A DNA stretch of 64,000 nt from Tethya wilhelma (Eukaryota > Porifera > Demospongiae > Tethyida > Tethyidae), in the NCBI GenBank assembly GCA_964030475.1, contig CAXIPT010000043.1, forward strand, positions 89,156-153,155, in the 5' to 3' direction. A program made the translations under genes and the position numbers. Below are positions 12,222-24,200 of the stretch, piece after piece. Below the pieces are notes generated by a model, which had not been told where the DNA came from, ran no database searches, and worked only from the letters and a program-made list of their open reading frames with translations. Every line of letters begins with the position of its first letter. Within the stretch, counting starts at the first letter, position 1.

Positions 12222-12476
12222 AAGCCCACAATCAGTACTGGCTGTACTGGTACAAAAGGGAACAATACTTTACCGGCACAGAGTTTTTCAAAAGATGATT
12301 CTTACGTGGGAAAGCAAAAGCCACCAATTCCTAGACCAAGAACAAAAACATCCGTGAAAGTATCAGTGGATGTTAGTTTATGGTCTGATGAACATTTGGA
12401 GAAGCCAATGAAACTAAGGAGCAAATCAGTTGGATTTTACACTGATGAAGATGGTGTTGGGGTGTCGGATGTGTAG
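12222..12476 (+). CDS. C-terminal exon of an unknown gene, 5' part missing
   Basis: An open frame starts at the N at 12220 and runs about 84 codons to TAG. The product is polar, with a proline/arginine patch (KPPIPRPRTK) and an acidic end (YTDEDGVGVSDV). Balanced codon use and AT-rich sequence after the stop suggest a real terminal exon. I do not recognise the family. It is unrelated to the PAS genes on both sides, so a contig boundary here probably joins two distant loci or hides part of one. Confidence 0.45.
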   Translation, partial: KPTISTGCTGTKGNNTLPAQSFSKDDSYVGKQKPPIPRPRTKTSVKVSVDVSLWSDEHLEKPMKLRSKSVGFYTDEDGVGVSDV

Positions 12477-13054
12477 GCATGTACTTTATCATTTAGCCTG
12501 TCTTTTGTCAACAGTCAATTGGTGTTTTTTTTAACTTATCTTATTATTGTTTTTGTTGTTTCAGTAGTAACCTGTTTACCACTACTTTACAAGGAGTGCC
12601 ATTAGAAAATGCTCCAAACTACATGCATTATATACGCGAGATAATAATTCGCGGATAGACATGCAGCACTACTTACGTACAAGACGTAGAAATAGACTAT
12701 ATCAGCGCAGCAGAGTCAGCGCAGTCAACGTGACAGGATGTGCCATTTACCACAGTTATGTTGATCATATACATAATTTTTACTACACCATAAAAAGATC
12801 ATATATTTCTCTGAAGTAGTGTACGTTCTGCCAGTGTGAATCTGTGAGCTGACAAAGTCATCCGTGGTTCTTGATAAAAAAACACAACAGACGAAATGGA
12901 AACTAAAAAGTGAGGCGTGGATACAGAAAATAAAAAATAGTTTCATAGTGTAGTACAGAATAATGAAATATACAATAATTCGGGTTATAAATGTACACTA
13001 TTAGTATAATTGTGATGAATCATTTGTTATACATGTAGTATATGATTTATTGTT
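12477..13054. other. Stretch before the bHLH-PAS gene
   Basis: AT-rich, with only a short unspliced minus-strand frame. It should hold the promoter of the bHLH-PAS gene and possibly a short first exon, but none could be fixed. Confidence 0.4.
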
Positions 13055-16000
13055 ATGTATAGAACCAAAGAAAAAACAAGAGTGCTAGCTCACTCTCGAC
13101 GGCAAAAAGAAAACGATACATTCATGGACATTGCTCAATCTCTACCAATTCAAGAGAATGCCAAAGAACTTGACAAGGCCTCAATACTTCGAGTAGCAAT
13201 CCATTACTTGAAACTGCGAGGCCTACTTCAAGATAGTAATGATGAGATTGAGATCCCTCTGGACACTGAACAACTCACCAATGAACAGCTACCTCCACTC
13301 GACCAAAGCCCAGTAACTGTTGAGCCACAGCCTGAAACTCCTAATGGTAAATTCTCTTTTTTTTGGTACTAGTATGATGTGCACATTATAGTAGTGTACT
13401 GGTTTCCTATCCATACCCATGACTTTGGATTGTTGAGATCTGAACTTACTACTCTATAGGACAATTATTATTGCTAGTTCAGTGATATTAACTAATGATG
13501 TTTGTCAACTAATGAACATGTACAGGTAGATACAGTAAAACAGGGTTTTGTCTATTAAAGAGTGCCCATAATAACTTTCAAAGTTACTCAAAACAGAAAG
13601 AACAATCAAATTCTTGATAGTATGACACTCCACATAATTATATGACACTGTCACCTAACCATAAACTGAACAACCCAGTTCTATGCTTAAATGAAGAGTT
13701 CAAGACATTAGCCATGAGCACAGGTGCATGCCATACGCTCCCACTCCTGATTAGTAGACATTCTCTACATTATTTGCACAAAAAATTTGATTCATACTAT
13801 CATTATGTTAGTCTTACTGTGGCCAATGTAGGGCAAAATGATTGTCACTGACGATTAACTCCCACCATGATCGAAATTAATTGTAGAATGCTCTAATGTT
13901 AGTCTCTAGACTGCTGTCTGTTTGCCCTCGATTGAACTCATAGGTACCTAGTAAATGAGGTCAGATACAGAACTACCCTAGATGGTAATCATTGTGTAAA
14001 TACACAATGTTGATCTGCAACTATACCTTCTGACTTCACTACCTAAAAGAAGCCTTTTTTCCTTTTTTCAAGATCCAAAACACTGATGCATATATGGAGA
14101 TAACATTACTTGGCACATAGAGTGATAAAACACATTTGTGGAGTTCACCTTAATGCACAAAGTTAAGAAAAATACCAAACTGATTATTGGTGAGGTATTG
14201 ATCTTTCAAGTGATTAGAAAATGTTGCATCATGTTATGAAGTGGTTCTTCATGGAATTGTTTCCGTGGTTATATCATCCTGTTTCTCTTCTGTTTGCAGA
14301 TGACCAGAATGGATGTGGTCTTGAAGACATCCTGCCAAACTACTCCAAAGACATCCTTCAAGTAAGTTTCTGGGTTTCACCTTTTAGTGATCTCAAGTTC
14401 ATTGTCTGACACATACATTGCAGTACCCTTACTCTTTCAATCTCACCTAAGAATTATGACCCAATGATTCTTTGTAGAGACTGGAAGGCTTGTTGTTTGT
14501 GTTTGTGGTCAATATAGCTGCTTCAAGTGAATTAGAATTGTGAGCCAATGAGTGACACATCAATACTAATTCACTTAAAAAACTGACCACAAAAAACAGA
14601 ATACCAAGCCTTTTAGTCTCTCTACAAACTTCCTTGTGGTTATAATTCTAGCAATTCCACATCCTGAATATTACTTGACCTTTGATATAAGTGGCTCTGA
14701 ACAAACCACAAGTCAAAGTATAAGCGCAACACTGTTACCATCAATAGTATTAGAGTAACTGTTATTTTCCATCCATTGTCCATTATGAGTATGTGGTTGT
14801 GTTTATCATGAGAAAATTATCTATTAGGGTATTTTTTCAATTGTATAATAATTATGATCCATGAGTAATCTAATTATACTGCCATCAGTGACATAGTATA
14901 TAGTACACTGTCTCTGTGTACTATATAGAGAGAGACAATATACTGATCAAGTCTCCACAACCAAGTGGCATAGTGTAACTACTAGAAAAGCTGGTGTTAA
15001 GTGTTGTTTCCGTCTGCTGTGCTCTTGTCAGTTACCATAGGAATGGTATAAGGTGTCTTTGCGTGTTGCGGTGTTACCCTCTGCCTTGACACAAACATGT
15101 CTATAATGTTAAATCTAAGGCTGCCTTGTAACAGTTGTGGTCAATTATATATGATCTGTTGTGTGTATTCTTGCAGGCCTTGGATGGATTCATCCTAGTG
15201 TTGTCTAGGGATTGTCGAATTCTTTTTGTGTCCGATACCATTGCCAATTACCTGGGATTGAGACAAGTAAGTCGGTTAAAGACGTGTACCCAACAAGTAG
15301 AATATTCTTAAACTCTTTAAAATATAGTCATTTATAATAATTTAGAATTGTAAGCTGTATACATGGGTATGTATAAATTTTACGGATCCACGTCAATTTA
15401 GAAACTGTACTGTGTGGGTGTTGTCCTGACAACTATAGTACTTGTGTACTTTTTAGATGCTTTCCCAGTAAGATTGTAAACAGAAGCCATCACTGTGTTC
15501 ATAGTTTTTGTCTTAGTGGTTGTTCCTGTGAGGTAGCTACCACTATACAATGTACCAAGTGTGGAACACAGTCTTTTAGTTTTTATTTTGTCTTTGAATT
15601 TCATATGTGACATAATTTGTTCTAGTTGTGTTATTTACGTGCTGCCCACTCTTTTCACTGACCTGTTCATGACTAACACTCCCGCAGAATGCCATGTGAC
15701 TATACATGATAAAGGAAATATTTGAACATGGACTGTTAATCAACGGGAAATTTAAATAAATTTGATATTTACAAATTCACATGTGACTTCCTGTGGGCAT
15801 TCTTGCCATTATACACTTAGCAAACAATTGCTGTGTAACTCGATCTATTTTAAGCAATAGCTCTAAATATATCCATCTTCAGTCAATTCAGGAAAGACTG
15901 TGATTATCATGAATCTTGCATATTATTATCAGAACAAAACATTATTGTTAATGGTACAATTAACTCTCTAGGTCTATCCATGAACACAGGGTTAGTACTT

Positions 16001-19000
16001 GATTTGAAGTGAAGGGGTTTTCATAAAATTGTCTTATAGTGAATGAACTCCCTGTGGTCTAACCCAGCTAATCAAACTGGTTTTACTGAGGTAGTATTAT
16101 TAATAGGCTGTAAATGCACCATGCACATCGGGGTGCGTAAAATCTCATGTAGTAGGCCTCACTGAGCATCGTCTCCCTGAAAATTAGTTGCATGAAAGTG
16201 ATGCTAGTAAACATATTGAACATACAGGGGTAAAATTTTGGGTGATACGTACACAAATTTTCATACTTCTATTGAATGTACACGTACGTATGACTTTGTG
16301 TGTGTGTCATTTATCTATAGGTCGATGTGATTGGTGTGCATGTCCAAGACATCATACATCCACAGGATTGCTCTGAAGTAGCAGCTATATTTCAAACACA
16401 GGGAAATGACGTTGATCAAGGTATGTGCAATTACTAGCTATTTACCATACTTATGTACATGTTAAGGGGTTATGTAAGTATGTTACGTGATATGGTTGTA
16501 CATTGCAGTGTTTGACATGAAGGATCCAATGCGAAGAAAGTTTGTTGTTCGTATGCGATGTGCTTTTACACCAAGCGTGAGGTCCATTACTAGGTGTTCC
16601 AACTTCAAGGTAATTAACGTAGAGTACTTGGTAGACACTACATATAAGTGTTCATAATAGATTTATAAACTTGCTATTATAATACATGTAATAGTATTGC
16701 ATGTAACCACACTTTTTTATAATTATGCTCATCACCCAATGTTAGAGAGTGCCCCTTTTTCCCTTCTGTGTTGTATTGTCTGAGAGGGGGAGGCTGAGAA
16801 TGAGGCTAACTTGGTTGATACTGTAGTACTCTAGAGTCAGTCACTTCTCCTTTTAGCCTTATTAGGATTCGCCAGTGTTTGTAAACCACTCTTGTCCAAA
16901 AGTGAGAGTTGTTTGTGGGAGTAACGTAGCTCTTAAAGGTTTCTAACCATACTCTGTATGCCAACATGGTATTGCTCTCCCTACAGCCCATATACTGCTC
17001 CTGTTTTCTCAAGTTTGCAAAGAGTGGGCCAAAGAGAGGACAGTTTGTAGGAGTAGTGGCATTGTGCAAACTAGCATCCATTACAAAACTGAAGGAAATG
17101 GTTGTTGGTACATTCTTCAAAACTAAGCATTCCCTGGACCTCAGCTACACTGGTATTGATACAAGGTGGGTCTCACATTGATTCACTGATAACCATAGTG
17201 AAACTGTTTGATATCTGCATGCATGCATGTGGTATAAATGGCTTCAATGTGTGTATTGTAAACTAGCTTGCATGTGTACTGTGCGAGTGACCATTAGAAA
17301 TGGAGAGTACATGTTGTAAGTCTAGTATTAGGTCATGCTTCCTTTCTCATGCACTTTCCCTGTACACCATAATTTTATGTCAACAGAGTTTCATAGTAAA
17401 TATTGTTCATGTACTACAGAATTCGCTGGATTCTTGGTTATGATCCATCTGAAATGGTAGGGCTCAAAGCCTATCAATATTTTCATCCTCAAGATCTCAC
17501 AGCTACATCTAGCTGTCATATGAACCGTAAGTTCACCTGCATGTAAACATTGTATAATAAACACTAAGTCTTGTTAATAGTTGTTTGATTAGGAGAGAAT
17601 TAAATTTTTATACCTTAGCCAGACTAAATTCTTCATGTTAAATATAAATTTCATACTTTATGTACATTTCTGTGGTTAGACAATCAATTAGCTAGGTGTA
17701 ATCTTAAGGTTTGAGTAGTCTCAAGCACAAAATTAGAATTATAAAATCAGATTTCTAATCAATAATAATTATACATCTAATTTCCTTCAGTACCATCACT
17801 ATAGGCTAATTAGTGGTATGAGATGGCTAACCAGTAGCAAAGAAAGTTGGCCAGTTGTTACTTCCTTGCTAGACACACTGACCCAATACCAGCTATAGGG
17901 CAGGTCAGCTAGCTTGTAATGTAGATACAGTCTGCACTGTAACTTTTGTGGTCCTGTGTCAGAGGTTGCCTGGCTTCATGTCAATTAGCCATGAGTGTCA
18001 ATATTGATATAATTATTGTAGATCATACCCTAGCTCTTACAGTCTAGATCTGATCCATCCAGTAGCATGATGGTGCACCTAGATGTATGGTGAAATAGAA
18101 ACATGTACTGTATAAATTAATTGTCTTGCTATTATTGTATAGTTTTTTTTGTAACAAAAAGTATGCATTGCACCAACAGCCAAACTTTCATGCAACAGGT
18201 AGCTCCAGTTTGTATCCAGCTAATAACATCAACATTCACAGTGACTCCTAGCTATAAGCATATTTTTGACCCTTCACACTGTTAAGCAGGGTTACATTTT
18301 AATCATCGATAGCTGTTGGTCTTCTTTGCTAGTATATATATCATGGTGTATGTACTGTATGCAGCTAGCTGTTTGTTGGGCCAACAAATTAACAATTAGT
18401 AAGAAATTAACATTCTGCTTGGAAGTACACAAGTTTGTATGACAGATGTCCATAGTAAACACCTCACTCCTACCTACTGTTCTGAAGCATGTGATTATGA
18501 TCAGACCAAACAATAATATTGTTTTGGTTTAGTTTCCCTGGTCAGAAGGACAACATTATGTCTCCATTGTATATGCCTTGTACAGTCAGCACATTGTACC
18601 ACTGGAATTGTCCACACTATTGTGGTTACTCCATTCTAACTATTGTTTTCTATAGCCTCTTTCTGTAAGCTAGGTTGGTAGTGCTGATGATGTTATTAAA
18701 TCAAGAATCGTTTCATTATTATATTTCAGTTTTGTCAAGAGGCCATTCTCACAGTCCTTGCTATCGATTTCTGTCTCAGTGGGGAGACTGGATGTGGGTG
18801 AGGTCGAAGAGCCACATGGTCTTTAACAAGAGAACTCAACTTCCTGAGGGTATTGTGATTTACACTTGGATTGTCAGGTAAAACCCTCATCTATTGGATT
18901 CCAGTGCATGTGTTACATGTAATGATCATCCTGTTAATTCTGCCTTTTGCCAATTTAGTTCACAATTGTCTGAGCAGACATTGAGTGTTTCTTTACATTT

Positions 19001-20306
19001 GGAATTGATAAGACTTTATGTACATATTTCTTTAGGCTTGAAGAAGAAGATGAGAGAATGTTGGCAATTAAAGCCGGTGAATCAGGAGAAGACAAGCTCA
19101 AGAAGTATGACGAATTTGCCTCAGAAGTTTCATCTGAAAATGGAAGCCTGGACATCAATGCCCTCGCTGATCCCAGTGCAGCACCAGGAGAAGGATTGAA
19201 CAAGACAACTCCTCTACCAATCAAAACAGTCTCTCAGCTCTCATCAAAGCCCGACTGTGACACCTCTGAATCAACATCTGTTCAACTTGTGCCGCTATCA
19301 TTTTCAGGCTCAAACCAACCAACTCAGGAGATTTGCAGCCCACCTCAATGTAGTGCTTCCATGTCTCCTAACTCAACCATTTCTGATTGCCCTCCAAATG
19401 TGGTAAGTACAAAAATTATTNTTTCTTGGGTTATGGGGGGGGGGTGGTGAAACTACAGATTATTGTCATCAAATTTGAACAATACTTATCACGTTTTCTT
19501 CTTATTTATTTTAGAATCCTTTCACTGGTGGTGAAAGTCATTACTCACCAAAGTCACAACCCATAGCGCACGGAGCTGAAGTCATTGATCAAGGAACGTT
19601 GCCTAGCAATCCTCAGCAAACACCTTCGTTTATACCTAGCCCACCATACACCCCCTACAACAACAGTCCCTTGGCACAGTATGATCCCAACCTACCGCCA
19701 GCCGACTTCAACAAGTCTCAAGGTGCCTACTCTGCTCCATTCACTACTAGTGGGTTCCCAATGCACCCAGCTGGATTGATGACAGATATGTTTCAGCTGA
19801 GAGATTCACAGAGCCCTTCTGATTCAGGCACTGACAGTGGCTACTTCAGCTCCAATTCTCCACCATACTCCACCGCAACAATCCCCAACTCACTGCAGAT
19901 TTCAAAAGGTTCCCCTACTGAATTCCCAACTCATAGCTCAAACCCTGTCCTGCCAGAAATGAGCACAGCCATCCCTCATAGCATTATTACAAACACCCCC
20001 AGCCCACCAGAAATGCAGTTCTCACAGGGTCCACTATCGTACCAGCCAGACACGTTTGGCGCCCAGCTACAACACAACATTGGAGTGGAAAGTTACATCA
20101 TATCACAATCGATGGACCATACACATCAGAAACAGAGGCAAACAGTTAACAATGGAGTTCGTGCTACGTATGCAGGTGAAATGCCACATTCACATGTTTC
20201 TGGCCATCAGAATAGACGATGCCATCAGAAAGAGAAGGATCCATCAGAGAGTATATCCCAGTGGTCCCAGTGGCTCAAAGGGAGTGCACCCGCTCCTGTC
20301 TACTGA
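13055..20306 (+). CDS. Class I bHLH-PAS transcription factor, ten exons, divergent
   Basis: Exons 13055-13346, 14300-14361, 15177-15266, 16321-16420, 16509-16609, 16987-17165, 17420-17526, 18730-18877, 19036-19402 and 19515-20306 join in frame (745 residues). Exon 1 carries the bHLH: basic region KEKTRVLAHSRRQKEN, helix 2 LDKASILRVAIHYLKLRGLL, the HIF/SIM class pattern. Exons 3-5 encode PAS-A (ALDGFILVLSRDCRILFVSD, then HPQDCSEVA). Exons 6-8 encode PAS-B (KHSLDLSYTGIDTR, GYDPSEM, YRFLSQWGDWMWVRS). The last two exons are a Ser/Pro-rich tail. The start is uncertain: tatgtatag at 13054-13062 could be a splice acceptor with a short upstream first exon. The N at 19421 lies in the last intron only. 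The PAS-B end is less HIF-like than in the minus-strand neighbour. Nuclear DNA binding as an ARNT heterodimer is expected from family. Confidence 0.85.
14471..14628. mobile_element. Small hairpin MITE in intron 2 of the bHLH-PAS gene
   Basis: Left end tttgtagagactggaaggct and right end agtctctctacaaa are inverted repeats about 45 bases long with a short spacer. No coding content is present. Confidence 0.65.
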
Positions 20307-20503
20307 GAACTGTATCTTTTCAATGCCTAATTTTATACTAATCTGATTGTTTTTTGCTCAGTACAATAACTACACAGTACGTATCATTTTTTTGAAACTT
20401 AAACCTATATCCATGCATGCGCAGAATGCACTCTTTCACATCACAAGTACTATGCAAACACAACATATGCTTTTGTATTATTATGGTAAATGTATTATAA
20501 TGA

Positions 20504-20510
20504 TAATAAA
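20504..20510 (+). terminator. Poly(A) signal of the bHLH-PAS gene
   Basis: An AATAAA hexamer lies about 200 bases after the TGA at 20304-20306, within gataataaatg. It is the first clear match downstream and is followed by AT-rich sequence. Confidence 0.5.
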
Positions 20511-21225
20511 TGAAAAAATTAATACAATTATATATTGAATTGTATTAGACTAAGTTCACAATAATAATTATAATTATTATCATTTAATTAATTATAAGCA
20601 GCGCATGCATGTATGCATGTCTGGCATGCCTATAGCTGCATGCAAATTAACCATTGTATATAACCCATGCACGTACCATATATATATTAACGTGGAAGGA
20701 CCTAAACTCTTTAAAAATCCATCATTTTAATAATTATTACAGCAAATCATTGCATGATAAAACAATAACAGAATATTATAGTCATGCATGCATTATCATG
20801 CAAACACTGTAGAACAAAACAGTTCCAAAAATTTGCGATTTGTTTTTCTGAGCTTGAGGCTGTGCTGTGCTTTTAGTTTTAACCATTCCTCATTCATGTG
20901 TCTACACATGATAATTCAATCTTTATCAAGAGCTTAATGAAAGTATATACACATTATCATACAATAATATTTATTATAATAATCACATAATACAACATCA
21001 TTGTTAAAACTGAAATAAAAATACTCTGCTCCTAAACAGGTCAAGTAAAAAATAATTAACAACAAGAGTTACTGCCTCTCTTTAGTCAAGGTTGTTGCCA
21101 GAAATACTTGGTGATTTTACAGTAACAGGTTTGGTAGATCGTAGTTCATTTCTGTATCAGCAAGAAAATCATGGTGTAACGGTATCTGCCAACTCATCAT
21201 CAGATGAAGAGCACATCATGAAATG
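20511..21225. other. Space between convergent bHLH-PAS and KLHDC3-like genes
   Basis: The two genes converge here. A minus-strand AATAAA (tttatt near 20971) fits as the poly(A) signal of the kelch gene, leaving a 3' UTR of about 250 bases. The rest is AT-rich with several gcatgcatgc words and no open frame of interest. Confidence 0.5.
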
Positions 21226-24200
21226 TCACGTGTGAACAAATACAATAATGTCATACATTTTTTGCCGTAAATAAAATGGTAGAAAGTCCAAAGTGAGATT
21301 TTCCCTGATAACAGCCATCATGGCTAACTGCTGCAACGAGGGAACTGCAAAATACAAAACAAACATTACACAAACAGGTGTATTCTGCTTATAGGCATAC
21401 AACCGCTTGAATTATTATGCTCTAATTCGGTCTATCTTCTCCAGCAGCTAACACTAACAATGTAAGTTAACACTATGGAAACATCAACCCTTGGCCTGAC
21501 TTGCTGCAATTTGGCTAATAGGGCTACTGCTTTTGAGATTTGAGATTACACTAATGGTCATGGCCACCTAGTCACAACTGCTAAATTTGCAGTATCATGT
21601 ACCATATAGGCATATATATCATTTCTCAGAAACTATAATACTATAGTTTTTTATCGATAATACACATTGATATTTAGATGATTTCAATTACGAATTACTA
21701 TATACACAGGTATCTTAACTTTGACAACAAGAGCTGTTGTTCTGGAGATACTAGCAAAACATTATCATTCCAGAGATATAACTACCGTATAGCCGGAAAT
21801 ATTGACGGTCAAAAAATTTGACGGTTTGCTCCGCTAAATTTGACGATTTGCGCGTGCGCACAATACATTCATATACGGCGCCCAAAATATTGGCGGATTT
21901 AAATTTGACGATTTGGACTTTGACCGTCAAACCGTCAAATTAAAATCCCCGTCAATATTTCCGGCTATACGGTATCAACAGGCTGTCAAGCTACTGAGTC
22001 TGGTTGTGACCAACCAGTACAGCATCTATAGTTACAAGTGACGAAAACTATCTATAAGCGCTAGCGTTACGTTCATACTCACTATATAAACAAACAAGTG
22101 AGGCAGCGGGGCCAAGCTAGTAGAGACATGAGTGGCCAGCAACAAAAATATGCAAATGTAGATAGTTGCAAAACAAGCACAGCAGTTATGTCAGATCATA
22201 GTATTATCTATTCTAAATAATGCACACCACACACGGCCAAGCCCACAGAAAGGCATAAAAGCCTCAAACCTCAACAATAAATGCATTACTATGTTACAAG
22301 TTGATTCAATCAGATTTCAAGAATTCCGAATGGGACAAACATACAGATACAGTACCATAACTCTCTACCTAATTCAGATATAGAAAAATTAGCAATGATG
22401 CTGAAACTTGATAATCAACACAAATTTCTCATTTCTCAAGTACTAAAACCAAAGGCCCGTGGGAATTCCAGTAATTAGAACACAGCATGGAAAGTTTGCT
22501 AAAGGCAAGTACTTACGCAAATGAAGAATAAACATGTCATTATGGTCCTGAAGTATCTCCTTTCGTTTTCCTTCTCTCTCAACTACTTTGGGACTTGTCC
22601 CACCACACAACAGGAGGTCAGAACCAACCAGAGCATACCCAACTCTTCTTCGTGGACAAGGTGAAATACCAAACGGCTGGATTTCAGTGATTTGCCAGGT
22701 GTCTGCATATTGCATAGACAGCAATAGTCATGCACGCACACATGCATGCAGGTAGATTAAATTGTGAAGCACACCTGTATTGACAGTGAACAAGTCAGCG
22801 AAGTGGAGCTTCTCTACAGCATTGTATCCAGCAAAGTATAGGATAGAATTGCCTACTGCAACAGCACAGTGACTACGCCTTCCTTGGGGACTGTAGCCAG
22901 TCACAACTTGTTTTCTCCACCGAAGCAAGTCTATACAAATAATACGTCACTTTACATAGTACAGGACTAGATTCTACAGTCAAATACAACACAACACACA
23001 GCACACTAAAAACCAGAAGCTTATTACAATTCTAAAGTAGAATTTGTTTTTTTTTTCATGACCACAAAACTCAATTTATATATATATATATATGACAGAA
23101 AATTTATAAAATTAATATAATTATAATTAATAACACTAATAATAGCTAATCTTAAGTGCTTTACATTTTATCACATAGACCTCATGAGCAACGATATGTA
23201 CATTATTGTTCAATCTTACCAAAGTTATAGGTATAGAATCCATCATCATAAACATCATTGGCCGTGAAATAAGGATGAAATATATCACCTGATGAACAGA
23301 AGCCACAAAACAGGTCACACTCACTCGAGACATGTATACAGTTGCCAAATAACTTACTTCTCCCTCCAAACACAACAAGCTTGTTGTTAACAGCTGTAGC
23401 AGTATGAAAGTCCCTTTCTGGCACTCTGTGACCCTTATTAGGTAGTCTTCGCCACATGTGAGATTCCATGTTGAAGCAAAAAGTTTCACCACTAAACTTT
23501 ATTTCCTAGAGAATAATGTGTTCTGTATGAATCTTGTACTCTACTGCAAGTAAAAAGTATTGCAAAGCCATGCCATTCAATGCTGCCAAGAGAGTGCTAG
23601 TAGTTCTAGTGTTGGTACGTATAATTGAAACAACCCCATTATGAGGCCTACTACTACATGCTAATTATTTATGTTGATGTTGACACAATTTAATAAAGGT
23701 GTTCCATAAAGAATTATTTAACATAACAAATCAATTATTGAGGTTTAGAGCAAAAAGCACTCAACTCTGAGTCTCATGTACACACAAACTATGAAACTCA
23801 TGAAGACTACTACAGCTAGGCATATCTCAAACCATCATGAGCTCCACATACACCCCACAAACATGACTATAAAAGCAAACAAAACTGAGACTATCACATC
23901 ACCATGACTTACATCAGCAGCATAGCCTCCATGAATGATAAGGTCCTCATTGATAGAGGTGCAGGCATGGCCATCTCTGCAGGAAGGGCCCTCACCATTG
24001 TACTTGATCTTGATCCAGATATTGTGGGCTACAGGAGTAGACAGCAATAACAGAATCATATGATAATGTGTATCTGTATCTCACGATGCATGCATCAATT
24101 GCAGATGCGTGTACTAGTAAAACAAACAACACCAAAAAAACTGTCTAAATTATGGTATAGTGTTGTGAGTGGATGTAGTACGACATTCACATTTACGTTT

